Source: Streptococcus oralis
GTDB lineage: Bacteria > Bacillota > Bacilli > Lactobacillales > Streptococcaceae
DNA length: 41,549 bases
Direction of reading: 5' to 3'
NCBI RefSeq assembly: GCF_001578705.1
Contig: NZ_KQ969037.1
Span: 551,821 to 593,369, forward strand
Shown here: positions 20,979 through 29,557 of the stretch, in pieces
Layout of the letters: each line of letters opens with the position of its first letter
Numbering within the stretch: the stretch's first letter is position 1
Translations under genes and position numbers: made by a program
The notes under the pieces: generated by a model
Told to the model about the DNA's origin: nothing
What the model saw: only the letters and a program-made list of their open reading frames with translations
Databases searched by the model: none

Positions 20979-22637
20979 TTAGTCTTCTTCAACCATGACT
21001 TTATCAGCTAGAAATTCGAATCCTTCTGGAATCAAGCTCTCTTCTTCCACCTCTTGGTCAGCTTGAGGAGACTTGTTTTTAGCTGAAAATGCTGCTCGAA
21101 CCTCTTTCCATTCCTCTAGGGAAATTGCCAAAATCTCAGGTGAAAATCCAGCTGCCTGGCTGAGAATATTGCCAAACATGGTATTGAGGTTGTCCCTTTT
21201 CATGGTTTGACCAGCATTGAAATTAGACTCAAAGGCTAAAATAGCATGGTGTTCATTGGCCGCAACTGGTTGAGAACCTACGAGAAGGGCCTTATCCGGA
21301 CCAGCTAAGCTTTCGATCACTTCTCCCCATGCATTCTGGAGGCGAATCAAGTTTTGTCGTGCCAAATCAGGATTTTCGACAGCTTCTTGCAGGATAGATT
21401 GAACTTTATTACGATCTACTCGATAGACTGTCTTGGAAGTGGCTGGACGACTAGGAACTGGCGCAACTTGTTTAGGAGCTGTGCCCACATTGGCAAGTTC
21501 TTGTTTGAGACGGGCGACTTCCTGTCTCAGTGCAGAAATTTCACTTTCAACAGCTCCTGAAAGCGCAGATTCAGGCTTGATTTCAGCTAAACGTATGGTC
21601 ATCATCTCAGCGTAAATCTTGGGTAGCAAGCTAGCCTTCATATCTGCCAAGCTTACTGTTGCTAGACGAATCATTTCAAAGAGACTTTCCTGGGAAAGAG
21701 CTAGATTGTCCATAAAAACTGAACTATGATGAGTATTTTCGCCACCTGTCTGAACAACCAGTAGATCACGCAAATACTGCAAGAGATCCGTCACAAAACG
21801 AGTCATGCTCTTGCCATTTTCAAACAAAAGATTCAAAGAATCAAGCGCTTTTGGAACATCCTGTTGGGACAAGGCAGCTACATAATCATCTAAAGCTGAT
21901 AAACTAATAGTGCCTGTAATCTCCTCAGAGATGGCAGTCGTGAGCTCATTCCCTTGCGTCAAACTCAAGGCTTGATCCAAAATAGACAAGGCATCCCTCA
22001 TCCCACCTTCAGCACGTCTAGCGATAATTTCCACAGCCTCTGGTTCAGAACTGATATTCTCTTTTTGCAAAATTGTTTGGATATGCTCTTTAATATCTTG
22101 CGTTCTAATCGATTTAAACTCAAAACGTTGAACACGTGATAAAATGGTTGCTGGAATCTTGTGCAATTCAGTTGTCGCCAAGATAAAGACAACATTTTGA
22201 GTTGGCTCTTCTAGGGTTTTCAAAAGCGCATTAAAGGCTCCTGTAGACAGCATATGAACCTCGTCTATGATATAGACCTTATAACGAGCCAAGCTAGGAG
22301 CATAGGTGGATTTATCACGAATTTCACGGATTTCATCGACTCCATTATTCGAAGCTGCATCCATTTCGATAACATCTTCTAAACTACCTTCTGTCACAGC
22401 TTGGCAGATATAGCAGTTATTACATGGTTCTCCGTCCACTTGGTTCGGACAGTTCATGGCCTTGGCAAAAATCTTGGCTACACTGGTCTTACCAGTTCCA
22501 CGAGGGCCTGAAAAAAGATAAGCATGACTAATCTTTTCCTGCTCGACCGCTTGTTTTAGGGTTTTAGCCACAACCTCTTGTCCGACCAATTGTGAAAAAG
22601 TTTGACTTCTATATTTTCGATAAAGTGCTTGATACAT
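20979..22637 (-). CDS. dnaX: DNA polymerase III gamma/tau subunit
   Basis: A 552-residue clamp-loader ATPase of the replisome. Walker A is GPRGTGKT (44-51), zinc cysteines are C63, C72, C75 and C78, Walker B is IIDEVHM, and the sensor/arginine-finger region is ILSRVQRFEF (SRV in place of the usual SRC). The region after about residue 370 is the variable tau C-terminus. Its start overlaps the stop of the upstream reductase gene by one base (TAATG), with GAGGAG upstream, so the two are coupled. I saw no clear slippery sequence for a gamma-type frameshift. Confidence 0.96.
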   Translation of the reverse strand: MYQALYRKYRSQTFSQLVGQEVVAKTLKQAVEQEKISHAYLFSGPRGTGKTSVAKIFAKAMNCPNQVDGEPCNNCYICQAVTEGSLEDVIEMDAASNNGVDEIREIRDKSTYAPSLARYKVYIIDEVHMLSTGAFNALLKTLEEPTQNVVFILATTELHKIPATILSRVQRFEFKSIRTQDIKEHIQTILQKENISSEPEAVEIIARRAEGGMRDALSILDQALSLTQGNELTTAISEEITGTISLSALDDYVAALSQQDVPKALDSLNLLFENGKSMTRFVTDLLQYLRDLLVVQTGGENTHHSSVFMDNLALSQESLFEMIRLATVSLADMKASLLPKIYAEMMTIRLAEIKPESALSGAVESEISALRQEVARLKQELANVGTAPKQVAPVPSRPATSKTVYRVDRNKVQSILQEAVENPDLARQNLIRLQNAWGEVIESLAGPDKALLVGSQPVAANEHHAILAFESNFNAGQTMKRDNLNTMFGNILSQAAGFSPEILAISLEEWKEVRAAFSAKNKSPQADQEVEEESLIPEGFEFLADKVMVEED

Positions 22638-23134
22638 TAGGCTTTCTCCTCAAACATCGTAAAGTCCCATTCTGTCTTCTCAAGCAAAATAGCGACAAAT
22701 TGTTCCAAGTAATCACGGTCAATGGCATTGTAATCATCAATAAGTGAAGAATCCAGGTCTAAGACACCCTGCAATTGACCATTCTTGAGCATGGGAACCA
22801 CGATTTCACTCTTGGCCATACTATCACAAGAAATGTAGTTTGGATAGGTACTCACATCGCCAACTAAAACAGTCTCTTGAAACTCAGCAGCTTCTCCACA
22901 CACGCCTTTCCCAAGTGGAATGCGAATACAAGAAACACCACCCTGAAAAGGCCCTAAAACCAACTCGCTACCATCAAACAGATAAAACCCTGCAAATACA
23001 GTATTCGGAAAGCGAGATTTTAGGAGGGCACTAGCATTCGAAAGATTGGCAAGAACATTGGTCTCACCTTCTAGTAAATAAGAGAGTTCCTCATTTAACA
23101 ATTGATATTGTGATTGTTTTTCTGAATCTAACAT
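22637..23134 (-). CDS. Free methionine-(R)-sulfoxide reductase (GAF domain)
   Basis: A 165-residue GAF-domain enzyme that reduces free methionine-R-sulfoxide. The three family cysteines are present as C69 (GGVSCIRIP), C79 (GKGVCGEAA) and C103 ([15 protein letters not shown]). Their spacing of 10 and 24 residues equals that of the characterised E. coli enzyme (C84, C94, C118). The gene is the first of a two-gene unit with dnaX. There is no ribosome site: an extended -10 (TGATATAAT) ends six bases before ATG, which predicts a leaderless transcript. A non-catalytic GAF sensor is unlikely given the cysteines. Confidence 0.88.
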   Translation of the reverse strand: MLDSEKQSQYQLLNEELSYLLEGETNVLANLSNASALLKSRFPNTVFAGFYLFDGSELVLGPFQGGVSCIRIPLGKGVCGEAAEFQETVLVGDVSTYPNYISCDSMAKSEIVVPMLKNGQLQGVLDLDSSLIDDYNAIDRDYLEQFVAILLEKTEWDFTMFEEKA

Positions 23135-23140
23135 AGAACT

Positions 23141-23149
23141 ATTATATCA
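23141..23149 (-). promoter_or_regulatory. Extended -10 predicting a leaderless mRNA (msrC-like gene and dnaX)
   Basis: TGATATAAT is an exact extended -10 and ends six bases before ATG at 23134, with no room for a ribosome site. Confidence 0.6.
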
Positions 23150-23165
23150 AAAATGGGAAAGAGAC

Positions 23166-23200
23166 AAAAGAAAAATCCCTTGTTTTAAACAAAGGATTTT
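23166..23200 (-). terminator. Terminator of rpsA
   Basis: Minus-strand hairpin with outer stem AAAATCC/GGATTTT and an inner TTTGTTT/AAACAAG arm, followed by TTCTTTTG, 16 bases after the rpsA stop. Confidence 0.75.
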
Positions 23201-23216
23201 GTGATTATCAATTTGA

Positions 23217-24419
23217 TTAAAGTTCGATATCACCGAACAAGTCAGCCATTGAGAATCCTGTTTGTGTTTCTGGAAGTTCGAAATCACGTTTTTCTTGACG
23301 TTTTGGACGACGTGGACGAGCAGCACGTTTTTCTTCTTTTTGTCCTTCTTCTTGAGCTGGACGTTCTTCAAGAGCTTTGATAGAAAGTGATACGCGTTCT
23401 GCATCAGCATTAACATCAAGGACTTTAACAGTAACTTCTTGACCAACAGTAAGAGCTTCTTTTGGATTTTCGATACGTTTGTGTGAAATTTGAGATACGT
23501 GAACAAGTCCATCGATACCTGGCAATACTTCAACAAATGCACCGAAGTCAGTCAAACGTTTAACTGTTCCTTCTACTACATCACCTTTAGCCAATTTTTG
23601 CTCAACGCCATCCCATGGTCCAGGTGTTGTTGCTTTAAGTGAAAGTGATACGCGTCCTTCTTCTTCGTTAAGATCAAGGATTTTCACTTCGATTTCTTCA
23701 CCAACAGTTACAACTGATTTAGGTGATACGTTACGTTCGTGTGACAATTCAGTCAAGTGAACCAATCCGTCAACACCACCAAGGTCGATGAAAGCACCAA
23801 AGCTAGTGATACGAGCAACTTTACCAGTTACGACATCACCAACAGCCAATTTACCGAATACTTCAGCACGAGCTGCTGCAGTAGCTGCTTCAACAACTTC
23901 ACGACGTGAAAGGATGAAGCGGTTTTCTTTTGGATCAACCTCTTTGATTTTAGCATCAAATTCTTGACCTACAAAACGCTCAGTGTTACGTACGAAACGA
24001 GTATCCAACATTGAAGCTGGGATGAATCCACGAACACCTTCAAATTCTACTGAAAGTCCACCTTTAACGGCACGAGTTCCTTTAACAGTAACAACTTCTT
24101 CTTCGCGTCCTACAAGTTTATCCCATGCTTTGCGAGCTTCAAGGCGTTTTTTAGATACAAGGTATGTAACTGTATCAGTATCTTTACCAACTACTTGACG
24201 AAGTACAAGAACATCCAATACTTCTCCTACTTTCACAAAGTCATTGATATCTGCATCGCGATCGTTTGTCAATTCGCGAAGAGTCAAGACACCTTCAACA
24301 CCAGTTCCAGAGATTGCAACGTTAGCTTGAGTCGCATCAACTGTCAATACTTCAGCACTAACAACATCACCAGGCTCAACTTGGCTAACGCTATTTAGCA
24401 AATCTTCAAATTCATTCAT
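23217..24419 (-). CDS. rpsA: 30S ribosomal protein S1 (four S1 repeats)
   Basis: A 400-residue protein with four S1 RNA-binding repeats, near residues 15-85, 100-170, 190-260 and 275-345. The last two are the clearest (GDVVTGKVARITSFGAFIDL and GDVVEGTVKRLTDFGAFVEV). A basic tail (KRAARPRRPKRQEKRDFELP) follows. Four repeats rather than six is the usual state in low-GC Gram-positives. The ribosome site is GGAGGA ten bases before ATG. A 160-base leader separates it from the tRNA pair. The codon use is highly biased, as for a highly expressed gene. Confidence 0.96.
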   Translation of the reverse strand: MNEFEDLLNSVSQVEPGDVVSAEVLTVDATQANVAISGTGVEGVLTLRELTNDRDADINDFVKVGEVLDVLVLRQVVGKDTDTVTYLVSKKRLEARKAWDKLVGREEEVVTVKGTRAVKGGLSVEFEGVRGFIPASMLDTRFVRNTERFVGQEFDAKIKEVDPKENRFILSRREVVEAATAAARAEVFGKLAVGDVVTGKVARITSFGAFIDLGGVDGLVHLTELSHERNVSPKSVVTVGEEIEVKILDLNEEEGRVSLSLKATTPGPWDGVEQKLAKGDVVEGTVKRLTDFGAFVEVLPGIDGLVHVSQISHKRIENPKEALTVGQEVTVKVLDVNADAERVSLSIKALEERPAQEEGQKEEKRAARPRRPKRQEKRDFELPETQTGFSMADLFGDIEL

Positions 24420-24438
24420 CTAAAAAATCCTCCAACAA

Positions 24439-24460
24439 TCAAGTCTTTTCCAAAACTTGA
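24439..24460 (-). promoter_or_regulatory. Hairpin just upstream of the rpsA ribosome site
   Basis: Minus strand TCAAGT-tttggaaaag-ACTTGA, a 6-bp stem ending six bases before GGAGGA. A 10-bp palindrome GAACATGTTC (24494-24503) lies further upstream in the same leader. A role in rpsA control is possible but unproven. Confidence 0.35.
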
Positions 24461-24532
24461 CATACTTATAATTTTTTTCCTAAGCACCCGCAAGAACATG
24501 TTCGTATTGTTCACGTCTTCCAATATAAAAAT

Positions 24533-24552
24533 AAAATACCCTAAGATATTTT
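24533..24552 (-). terminator. Possible terminator after the tRNA pair
   Basis: Minus-strand stem AAAATATC-ttag-GGTATTTT followed by ATTTTT; AT-rich and only moderately stable. Confidence 0.45.
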
Positions 24553-24582
24553 TCTTTTTATCTTGAATTTATTACCTAAGAA

Positions 24583-24654
24583 CTGGGGTAGCTGGATTCG
24601 AACCAACGCATGAGGGAGTCAAAGTCCCTTGCCTTACCGCTTGGCTATACCCCA
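24583..24654 (-). tRNA. tRNA-Gln (UUG)
   Basis: A 72-base cloverleaf on the minus strand: acceptor TGGGGTA/TACCCCA, anticodon loop CTTTGAC with anticodon TTG, T-arm GGTTCGAATCC, discriminator G. CCA is not encoded. It follows tRNA-Tyr by nine bases. Confidence 0.95.
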
Positions 24655-24663
24655 ATGATGAGA

Positions 24664-24744
24664 TGGAGAGAGAGGGATTCGAACCCCCGAACCCGAAGGA
24701 GCGGATTTACAGTCCGCCGCGTTTAGCCTCTTCGCTATCTCTCC
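24664..24744 (-). tRNA. tRNA-Tyr (GUA)
   Basis: An 81-base tRNA on the minus strand with the long variable arm of bacterial tRNA-Tyr. Acceptor GGAGAGA/TCTCTCC, anticodon loop ACTGTAAA with anticodon GTA, T-loop GGTTCGAATCC, discriminator A. CCA is not encoded. First of the pair after the promoter. Confidence 0.95.
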
Positions 24745-24761
24745 AATGCTTAACGAAAACT

Positions 24762-24790
24762 ATTATATCATGAAATTTTCAAAAAAACAA
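24762..24790 (-). promoter_or_regulatory. Promoter of the tRNA-Tyr/Gln unit
   Basis: TTGTTT and TATAAT at 17-base spacing, with a TGA extended -10, ending 17 bases before the tRNA-Tyr 5' end. Confidence 0.65.
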
Positions 24791-24793
24791 GCA

Positions 24794-25024
24794 TTATTTT
24801 GTTAAATTATAGTTTTCAATCAAAATTTCCACAGCTTTTTCAAGTTTTTTATAAAAACTATCGACATTTCCATTCTTTATGATGGCAAATTGACTATCTA
24901 ATTCGGCAATTTCACCAATGACCTTTTTCCCGATTGTCAAAACGTAACCTTCATAACTGTCTTTTCCAACAGTCACTTTTGCATCTGTTAATTGGATTTC
25001 AATTTTCTTATCTTTTTTACTCAT
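24794..25024 (-). CDS. Small conserved protein (DUF2969-like)
   Basis: A 76-residue protein beginning MSKKDKKIEIQL, with AGAGG upstream; the open frame extends 53 codons further, but through the ilvE terminator. Composition is mixed charged with a TIGKKVIGEIAELD strand pattern. I recall a streptococcal family (DUF2969) of this length beside ilvE, from memory only. Role unknown. Confidence 0.7.
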   Translation of the reverse strand: MSKKDKKIEIQLTDAKVTVGKDSYEGYVLTIGKKVIGEIAELDSQFAIIKNGNVDSFYKKLEKAVEILIENYNLTK

Positions 25025-25075
25025 ACTGTACCTCTTTTCACTTTTTCTATTGTACAAGAAAATGCTCAAACTAGC

Positions 25076-25119
25076 AAGAAAAAACTCCACTTCAGCGATT
25101 ACAACTGCTACGGAGTTCT
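25076..25119 (-). terminator. Terminator of ilvE
   Basis: Minus-strand outer stem AACTCC/GGAGTT with a partly paired interior, followed by TTTTTTC, just after the ilvE stop. Confidence 0.65.
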
Positions 25120-25136
25120 TCTTTACTTCATGTCTT

Positions 25137-26159
25137 TTAGTCCACTTTGACAATCCATCCCTCTGGTGCTTCCACATCACCAAATTGGATACCCGTCAAT
25201 TCATCATAGAGTTTACGTGTAACAGGTCCTACTTCTGTTTCACTATAGAAAACATGGAAATCATCGCCGTGTTGGATGCCACCAATTGGAGAAATAACCG
25301 CTGCTGTACCACAGGCACCTGCCTCTACAAAACGATCCAAATTGTCGATTGGGACATCACCTTCAATCGGTGTTAAGCCCAAGCGGTGTTCTGCCAAGTA
25401 AAGCAAAGAGTACTTGGTAATAGATGGCAAGATGGATGGACTCAATGGCGTAACAAATTCATTGTCGGCCGTGATTCCAAAGAAGTTGGCTGATCCGACT
25501 TCCTCAATCTTTGTATGTGTAGATGGGTCTAGGTAGATAACATCTGAGAAATGGCGTGATTTGGCCATTTTACCTGGGAGGAGGCTAGCAGCATAGTTTC
25601 CACCTACCTTGGCCGCACCCGTACCATTTGGAGCTGCACGGTCGTATTCATCCTGAATCAAGAAATTCGTTGGAACCAATCCACCTTTAAAATAGTTACC
25701 AACTGGCATAGCAAAAATGGTGAAAATATACTCTTCTGCTGGTTTTACCCCAATGATATCTCCAACACCAATCAAAAGTGGACGAAGATAAAGGGTTCCA
25801 CCTGTTCCATATGGTGGGACGTATTCTTCATTTGCACGCACAACTGCTTTACAAGCTTCTACAAACATTTCTGTCGGAACTTGTGGCATCAAAAGACGGT
25901 CGCAAGTACGTTGCAAACGCTTGGCATTTTCGTCAGGACGGAACAATTGAACACTGCCGTCCTTCGTACGATAGGCTTTCAGACCTTCAAATGCTTGCTG
26001 TCCATAGTGGAGACTTGGAGAAGACTCTGAAATATGCAAGGTTGCATCCTCTGTCAATTCTCCTTGATCCCATTGACCATTTTTGTAATGAGCGATATAA
26101 CGGTAAGGTAGTTTCATATAAGCAAAACCAAGATTTTCCCAATCAATTGCAACTGTCAT
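25137..26159 (-). CDS. ilvE: Branched-chain amino-acid aminotransferase
   Basis: A 340-residue fold-type IV PLP enzyme that performs the last step of leucine, isoleucine and valine synthesis with glutamate. K184 in GAAKVGGNYAAS binds PLP. Other landmarks are LHYGQQAFEGLKAYR and EEVGSANFFGI. I start at MTVAIDW with AAAGGAG six bases upstream, eight codons inside the longest frame. It has its own promoter between parC and itself. The long (about 340) form is usual in Gram-positives. Confidence 0.95.
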   Translation of the reverse strand: MTVAIDWENLGFAYMKLPYRYIAHYKNGQWDQGELTEDATLHISESSPSLHYGQQAFEGLKAYRTKDGSVQLFRPDENAKRLQRTCDRLLMPQVPTEMFVEACKAVVRANEEYVPPYGTGGTLYLRPLLIGVGDIIGVKPAEEYIFTIFAMPVGNYFKGGLVPTNFLIQDEYDRAAPNGTGAAKVGGNYAASLLPGKMAKSRHFSDVIYLDPSTHTKIEEVGSANFFGITADNEFVTPLSPSILPSITKYSLLYLAEHRLGLTPIEGDVPIDNLDRFVEAGACGTAAVISPIGGIQHGDDFHVFYSETEVGPVTRKLYDELTGIQFGDVEAPEGWIVKVD

Positions 26160-26195
26160 GTGTTTCTCCTTTATACTATTCAAACTATGTGTTCT

Positions 26196-26223
26196 ATTCT
26201 ACACTTTTCTAGTAAAATTTCAA
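26196..26223 (-). promoter_or_regulatory. Promoter of ilvE
   Basis: TTGAAA and TAGAAT at 16-base spacing, with TG directly before the -10, about 37 bases before the start codon. Confidence 0.65.
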
Positions 26224-26257
26224 GTATTATTTGTAATTTTCTGAAAATTTTTTCAAC

Positions 26258-26287
26258 ATAAAGAAATCAGCCCCTTGGACTGATTCT
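26258..26287 (-). terminator. Terminator of parC
   Basis: Minus-strand stem AATCAG/CTGATT with inner CC/GG, followed by TCTTTATG. The pairs overlap the end region of parC. Confidence 0.6.
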
Positions 26288-26289
26288 TT

Positions 26290-28770
26290 TTAAGGATTTG
26301 CTTTATCCTCTTTAAAGACTTCTTTGAGGTAAGCATCAAAAACTTCTTCATCTGAAATGGTGTCAGAAATAAAACTTCCATTGCTAGTACGTTCTGACAA
26401 GTTGAGGTCTTGCAATCGACTCTCATAGATTGTTCCTTTATTGGATTGGACCAGCAGCGTTTGGTCGTTTTCTTCTACTTCTGTACTAAAAAGATCACCA
26501 ACGAAACCTTGCTCTGAAACTGCTCCTGCTAAAAAGACACGATGCGGTTTGTTTTTCAACTCACGCAAGACTTGTAGGCCTCGTTTGGCACGGCTAGTCG
26601 CTGGAATTTCCTCACAAGAAATACGTTTCAAGCTTCCACGTTGGGTCAAGAGGTAGAAGGATGAGGTGTTACAGATAAAGGCAGCCTGAAGTGCATCATC
26701 TGCTTTCAGATTCATAGCCTTGACACCCGCAGCCTTGGCACCAACAACCGGAACCTCTTCGATATTGAAACGAAGGGCGTAACCGTTTTGACTAATCAAG
26801 AGAACATCATCCAGTTTAATCGGAGCCACTGCTACAATTTGGTCTGTCTCGTCTTTGAGTTTAGCGTACTTAACAGACTTAGACTTGTAGGTCCGCCATG
26901 GAGAGAATTCTTTGCGTTCTACACGCTTGATTTGGCCGAGACGAGTGGCAGCAAAGTAGGTTGTCGCATCATCAAACTGATCCACGACTTCGACATAGAG
27001 AACTTCTTCATTGGTTTCAAAGTTTGTAATCGTTTGGCTCAAGTGCTCTCCGATGTCCTTCCAGCGAATATCTGCTAACTCATGGATTGGTCGATAAATG
27101 ACATTCCCAAGAGTCGTGAACATCAAGAGATGTTGCGTTGTCTTGGCAGATTGAACAAAAATCAAACGGTCATCGTCACGTTTGCCAATTTCTTCCAGCG
27201 TAGAAGCTGCGAAGGAACGAGGGCTAGTCCGTTTGATGTAGCCTGCCTTGGTCACGCTGACATAGGTATCTTCCTCGGAGATAAGACTGGCTGTATCAAT
27301 CTCGATGACTTTTGCTGTATCTTCTAAAGTACTCAAACGAGGAGTCGCAAATTTCTTCTTAACCTCACGAAGCTCTTTCTTCATGAGATTGTACATAGTC
27401 CGCTCATCACCGATGATAGCAGCAAGCATAGCAATCTTTTCACGAAGCTCTTCTTCTTCTTCTTGCAAGACAACCACGTCTGTATTGGTCAAACGATAAA
27501 GTTGCAATGTAACGATAGCTTCAGCCTGCTCTTCTGTAAAATCATAGCTAACCTTAAGATTTTCCTTAGCGTCAGCCTTGTTCTCAGAAGCACGGATAAG
27601 GGCAATGACTTCGTCCAAAATCGAAATCACGCGAATCAAACCTTCGACGATGTGAAGACGTTTCTCAGCTTTTTCCTTGTCAAAGCGGGAACGAGCCAAA
27701 ATTACTTCACGACGGTGGGCGATGTAGCTAGACAAGATTGGAACAATCCCGACCTGACGAGGCGTGAAATTATCAATCGCCACCATGTTAAAGTTGTAAT
27801 TGATTTGCAAGTCAGTGTATTTGAAGAGATAGTTAAGAACCAGCTCGGTATTCGCGTCTTTCTTGAGTTCGATAGCAATGCGAAGACCATCACGGTCAGA
27901 CTCGTCACGAATTTCAGCAATCCCAGCCACCTTGTTATTGACACGAACATCATCGATTTTCTTGACCAGATTGGCCTTATTAATTTCATAAGGAATCTCA
28001 GTGATAACGATTTGCTCCTTACCACCTTTTAACTTTTCAATCTCAGTTTTAGAGCGAACGACCACGCGCCCTTTCCCAGTTTCATAGGCCTTCTTGATTT
28101 CGTCACGCCCTTGTATGATTCCTCCCGTCGGGAAATCTGGTCCAGGCAAGAATTCCATGAGTTTGTCCACCTTGGCAGTTGGATGGTCAATCATGTAAAC
28201 TGTCGCATCGATAACCTCAGCCAAATTATGAGGTGGAATGTCTGTGGCATAACCAGCCGAAATCCCAGTCGAACCATTGACCAAGAGGTTTGGAAATGCT
28301 GCTGGCAGGACAGTCGGCTCTTTCTCAGTATCGTCAAAGTTCCAAGCAAAGGGAACTGTCTTTTTCTCGATATCCTGAAGAAGGTAGCCTGCAATCTCAG
28401 ACAAACGAGCCTCGGTATAACGCATCGCCGCAGGCGGATCTCCGTCCATAGAACCGTTGTTCCCGTGCATTTCGACCAAAATCTCACGATTTTTCCAGTC
28501 CTGAGACATACGGACCATAGCATCATAGATGGAACTGTCACCGTGTGGGTGGAAATTCCCCATGATGTTCCCAACTGACTTGGCAGACTTACGGTAGCTC
28601 TTGTCAAAAGTATTGCCATCCTTATTCATCGAATAAAGAATGCGACGCTGAACCGGCTTCAAGCCATCTCGAATGTCTGGCAAAGCTCGGTCTTGAATGA
28701 TGTACTTGGAGTAGCGACCAAAGCGCTCTCCCATGATGTCCTCAAGGGACATGTTTTGAATGTTAGACAT
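26290..28770 (-). CDS. parC: Topoisomerase IV subunit A
   Basis: An 826-residue type II topoisomerase subunit that, with ParE, separates daughter chromosomes. The catalytic tyrosine is Y118 (AAMRYTEAR). The quinolone-determining region keeps S79 and D83 (HGDSSIYDAMV) and K137, the susceptible state. The C-terminal domain lacks a clear GyrA box, as expected for ParC. It lies downstream of the accessory segment that follows parE. Promoter candidates (TACAAT boxes) are in the 52-base gap upstream. Confidence 0.97.
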   Translation of the reverse strand: MSNIQNMSLEDIMGERFGRYSKYIIQDRALPDIRDGLKPVQRRILYSMNKDGNTFDKSYRKSAKSVGNIMGNFHPHGDSSIYDAMVRMSQDWKNREILVEMHGNNGSMDGDPPAAMRYTEARLSEIAGYLLQDIEKKTVPFAWNFDDTEKEPTVLPAAFPNLLVNGSTGISAGYATDIPPHNLAEVIDATVYMIDHPTAKVDKLMEFLPGPDFPTGGIIQGRDEIKKAYETGKGRVVVRSKTEIEKLKGGKEQIVITEIPYEINKANLVKKIDDVRVNNKVAGIAEIRDESDRDGLRIAIELKKDANTELVLNYLFKYTDLQINYNFNMVAIDNFTPRQVGIVPILSSYIAHRREVILARSRFDKEKAEKRLHIVEGLIRVISILDEVIALIRASENKADAKENLKVSYDFTEEQAEAIVTLQLYRLTNTDVVVLQEEEEELREKIAMLAAIIGDERTMYNLMKKELREVKKKFATPRLSTLEDTAKVIEIDTASLISEEDTYVSVTKAGYIKRTSPRSFAASTLEEIGKRDDDRLIFVQSAKTTQHLLMFTTLGNVIYRPIHELADIRWKDIGEHLSQTITNFETNEEVLYVEVVDQFDDATTYFAATRLGQIKRVERKEFSPWRTYKSKSVKYAKLKDETDQIVAVAPIKLDDVLLISQNGYALRFNIEEVPVVGAKAAGVKAMNLKADDALQAAFICNTSSFYLLTQRGSLKRISCEEIPATSRAKRGLQVLRELKNKPHRVFLAGAVSEQGFVGDLFSTEVEENDQTLLVQSNKGTIYESRLQDLNLSERTSNGSFISDTISDEEVFDAYLKEVFKEDKANP

Positions 28771-28822
28771 AATAATTCTCTTTTTAGTGTTTTATTGTAA
28801 AGTAAATCTATATTGTATAAAT

Positions 28823-29557
28823 TTAACTGTTTCTTTGTAGGTAGTGAGAAAAGAAGAGCAATCCTACTAATCCTAGAATGAATAAAAGATTAATTTTAAT
28901 AACAAATAAGCTAAGTAGGGTATTAATTAGGCCGTGAAAAATGGCGCAATAAAGGATCGACTTAGTCTTTTTGAAAACAGCTGCTAGAACAATACTGAGA
29001 TAAATTGCAAATAGACTGAATAATATAAAAGGCATCCTACTTTGGGAACTTCCAATCACAAACCATAAAGGTACATGCCATATTGCCCAAATACAACCTG
29101 TTATCAAACCGGAAATCCAAAAGGAGAATCTAGTTTCCAAAGTTGGTTGCAAGATGCCTCGCCATCCCAATTCTTCTTCGCCACCATAAACACAGACTGC
29201 ACTCAAAAAAACAACAAACAAATTTCCTAGTGGAAAAGCCGGATTAAGCTCCTTAGATGAGAAAGCAATGACACCTGTCTGCACGAAAATTAGTAAAAGA
29301 AATAACAAAATATATTTCTTTGAGTCCCCTAAGATAAAAGAGACTATGCTTTTAATGGATTTTTGAGGCAAACAAGAAATGGCTGCAATGGTTGGACCGA
29401 AACCTCCTAGTAAATGGAGAAAAACTCCTAGTGGACTTGCTAGACTTAAGAGGCTCATTTGCGTCAGAAAAGCGAGCAATCCCCAACCAAATCCCCAAGA
29501 AATGAGAAAACTAATCAGTAAAAATTTTGTTGTCTTATTATTTTGTAAATGTTTCAT
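28823..29557 (-). CDS. CPBP family intramembrane metalloprotease
   Basis: A 244-residue multispanning membrane protein. The Abi/CAAX-type motifs are present: motif 1 EEELGWRG (127-134), motif 2 histidine H161 (WHVPLW) and a third FHGLIN (H208). In Gram-positives such proteins include bacteriocin self-immunity proteins and maturation proteases. It overlaps the end of the adenylyltransferase gene by 20 bases, so the two are co-translated. The start is uncertain: an ATG eight codons upstream (29581) also has a passable ribosome site. Its position in the parE-parC segment marks it as accessory. Confidence 0.85.
   Translation of the reverse strand: MKHLQNNKTTKFLLISFLISWGFGWGLLAFLTQMSLLSLASPLGVFLHLLGGFGPTIAAISCLPQKSIKSIVSFILGDSKKYILLFLLLIFVQTGVIAFSSKELNPAFPLGNLFVVFLSAVCVYGGEEELGWRGILQPTLETRFSFWISGLITGCIWAIWHVPLWFVIGSSQSRMPFILFSLFAIYLSIVLAAVFKKTKSILYCAIFHGLINTLLSLFVIKINLLFILGLVGLLFFSHYLQRNS

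Noticed and set aside
23147-23542. 131-codon minus-strand open frame
   Set aside because: Overlaps rpsA in another frame; lysine/leucine-rich shadow of its biased codons.
27463-28032. 189-codon open frame on the plus strand
   Set aside because: It lies wholly antisense to parC, has no ribosome site and a composition set by parC codons.
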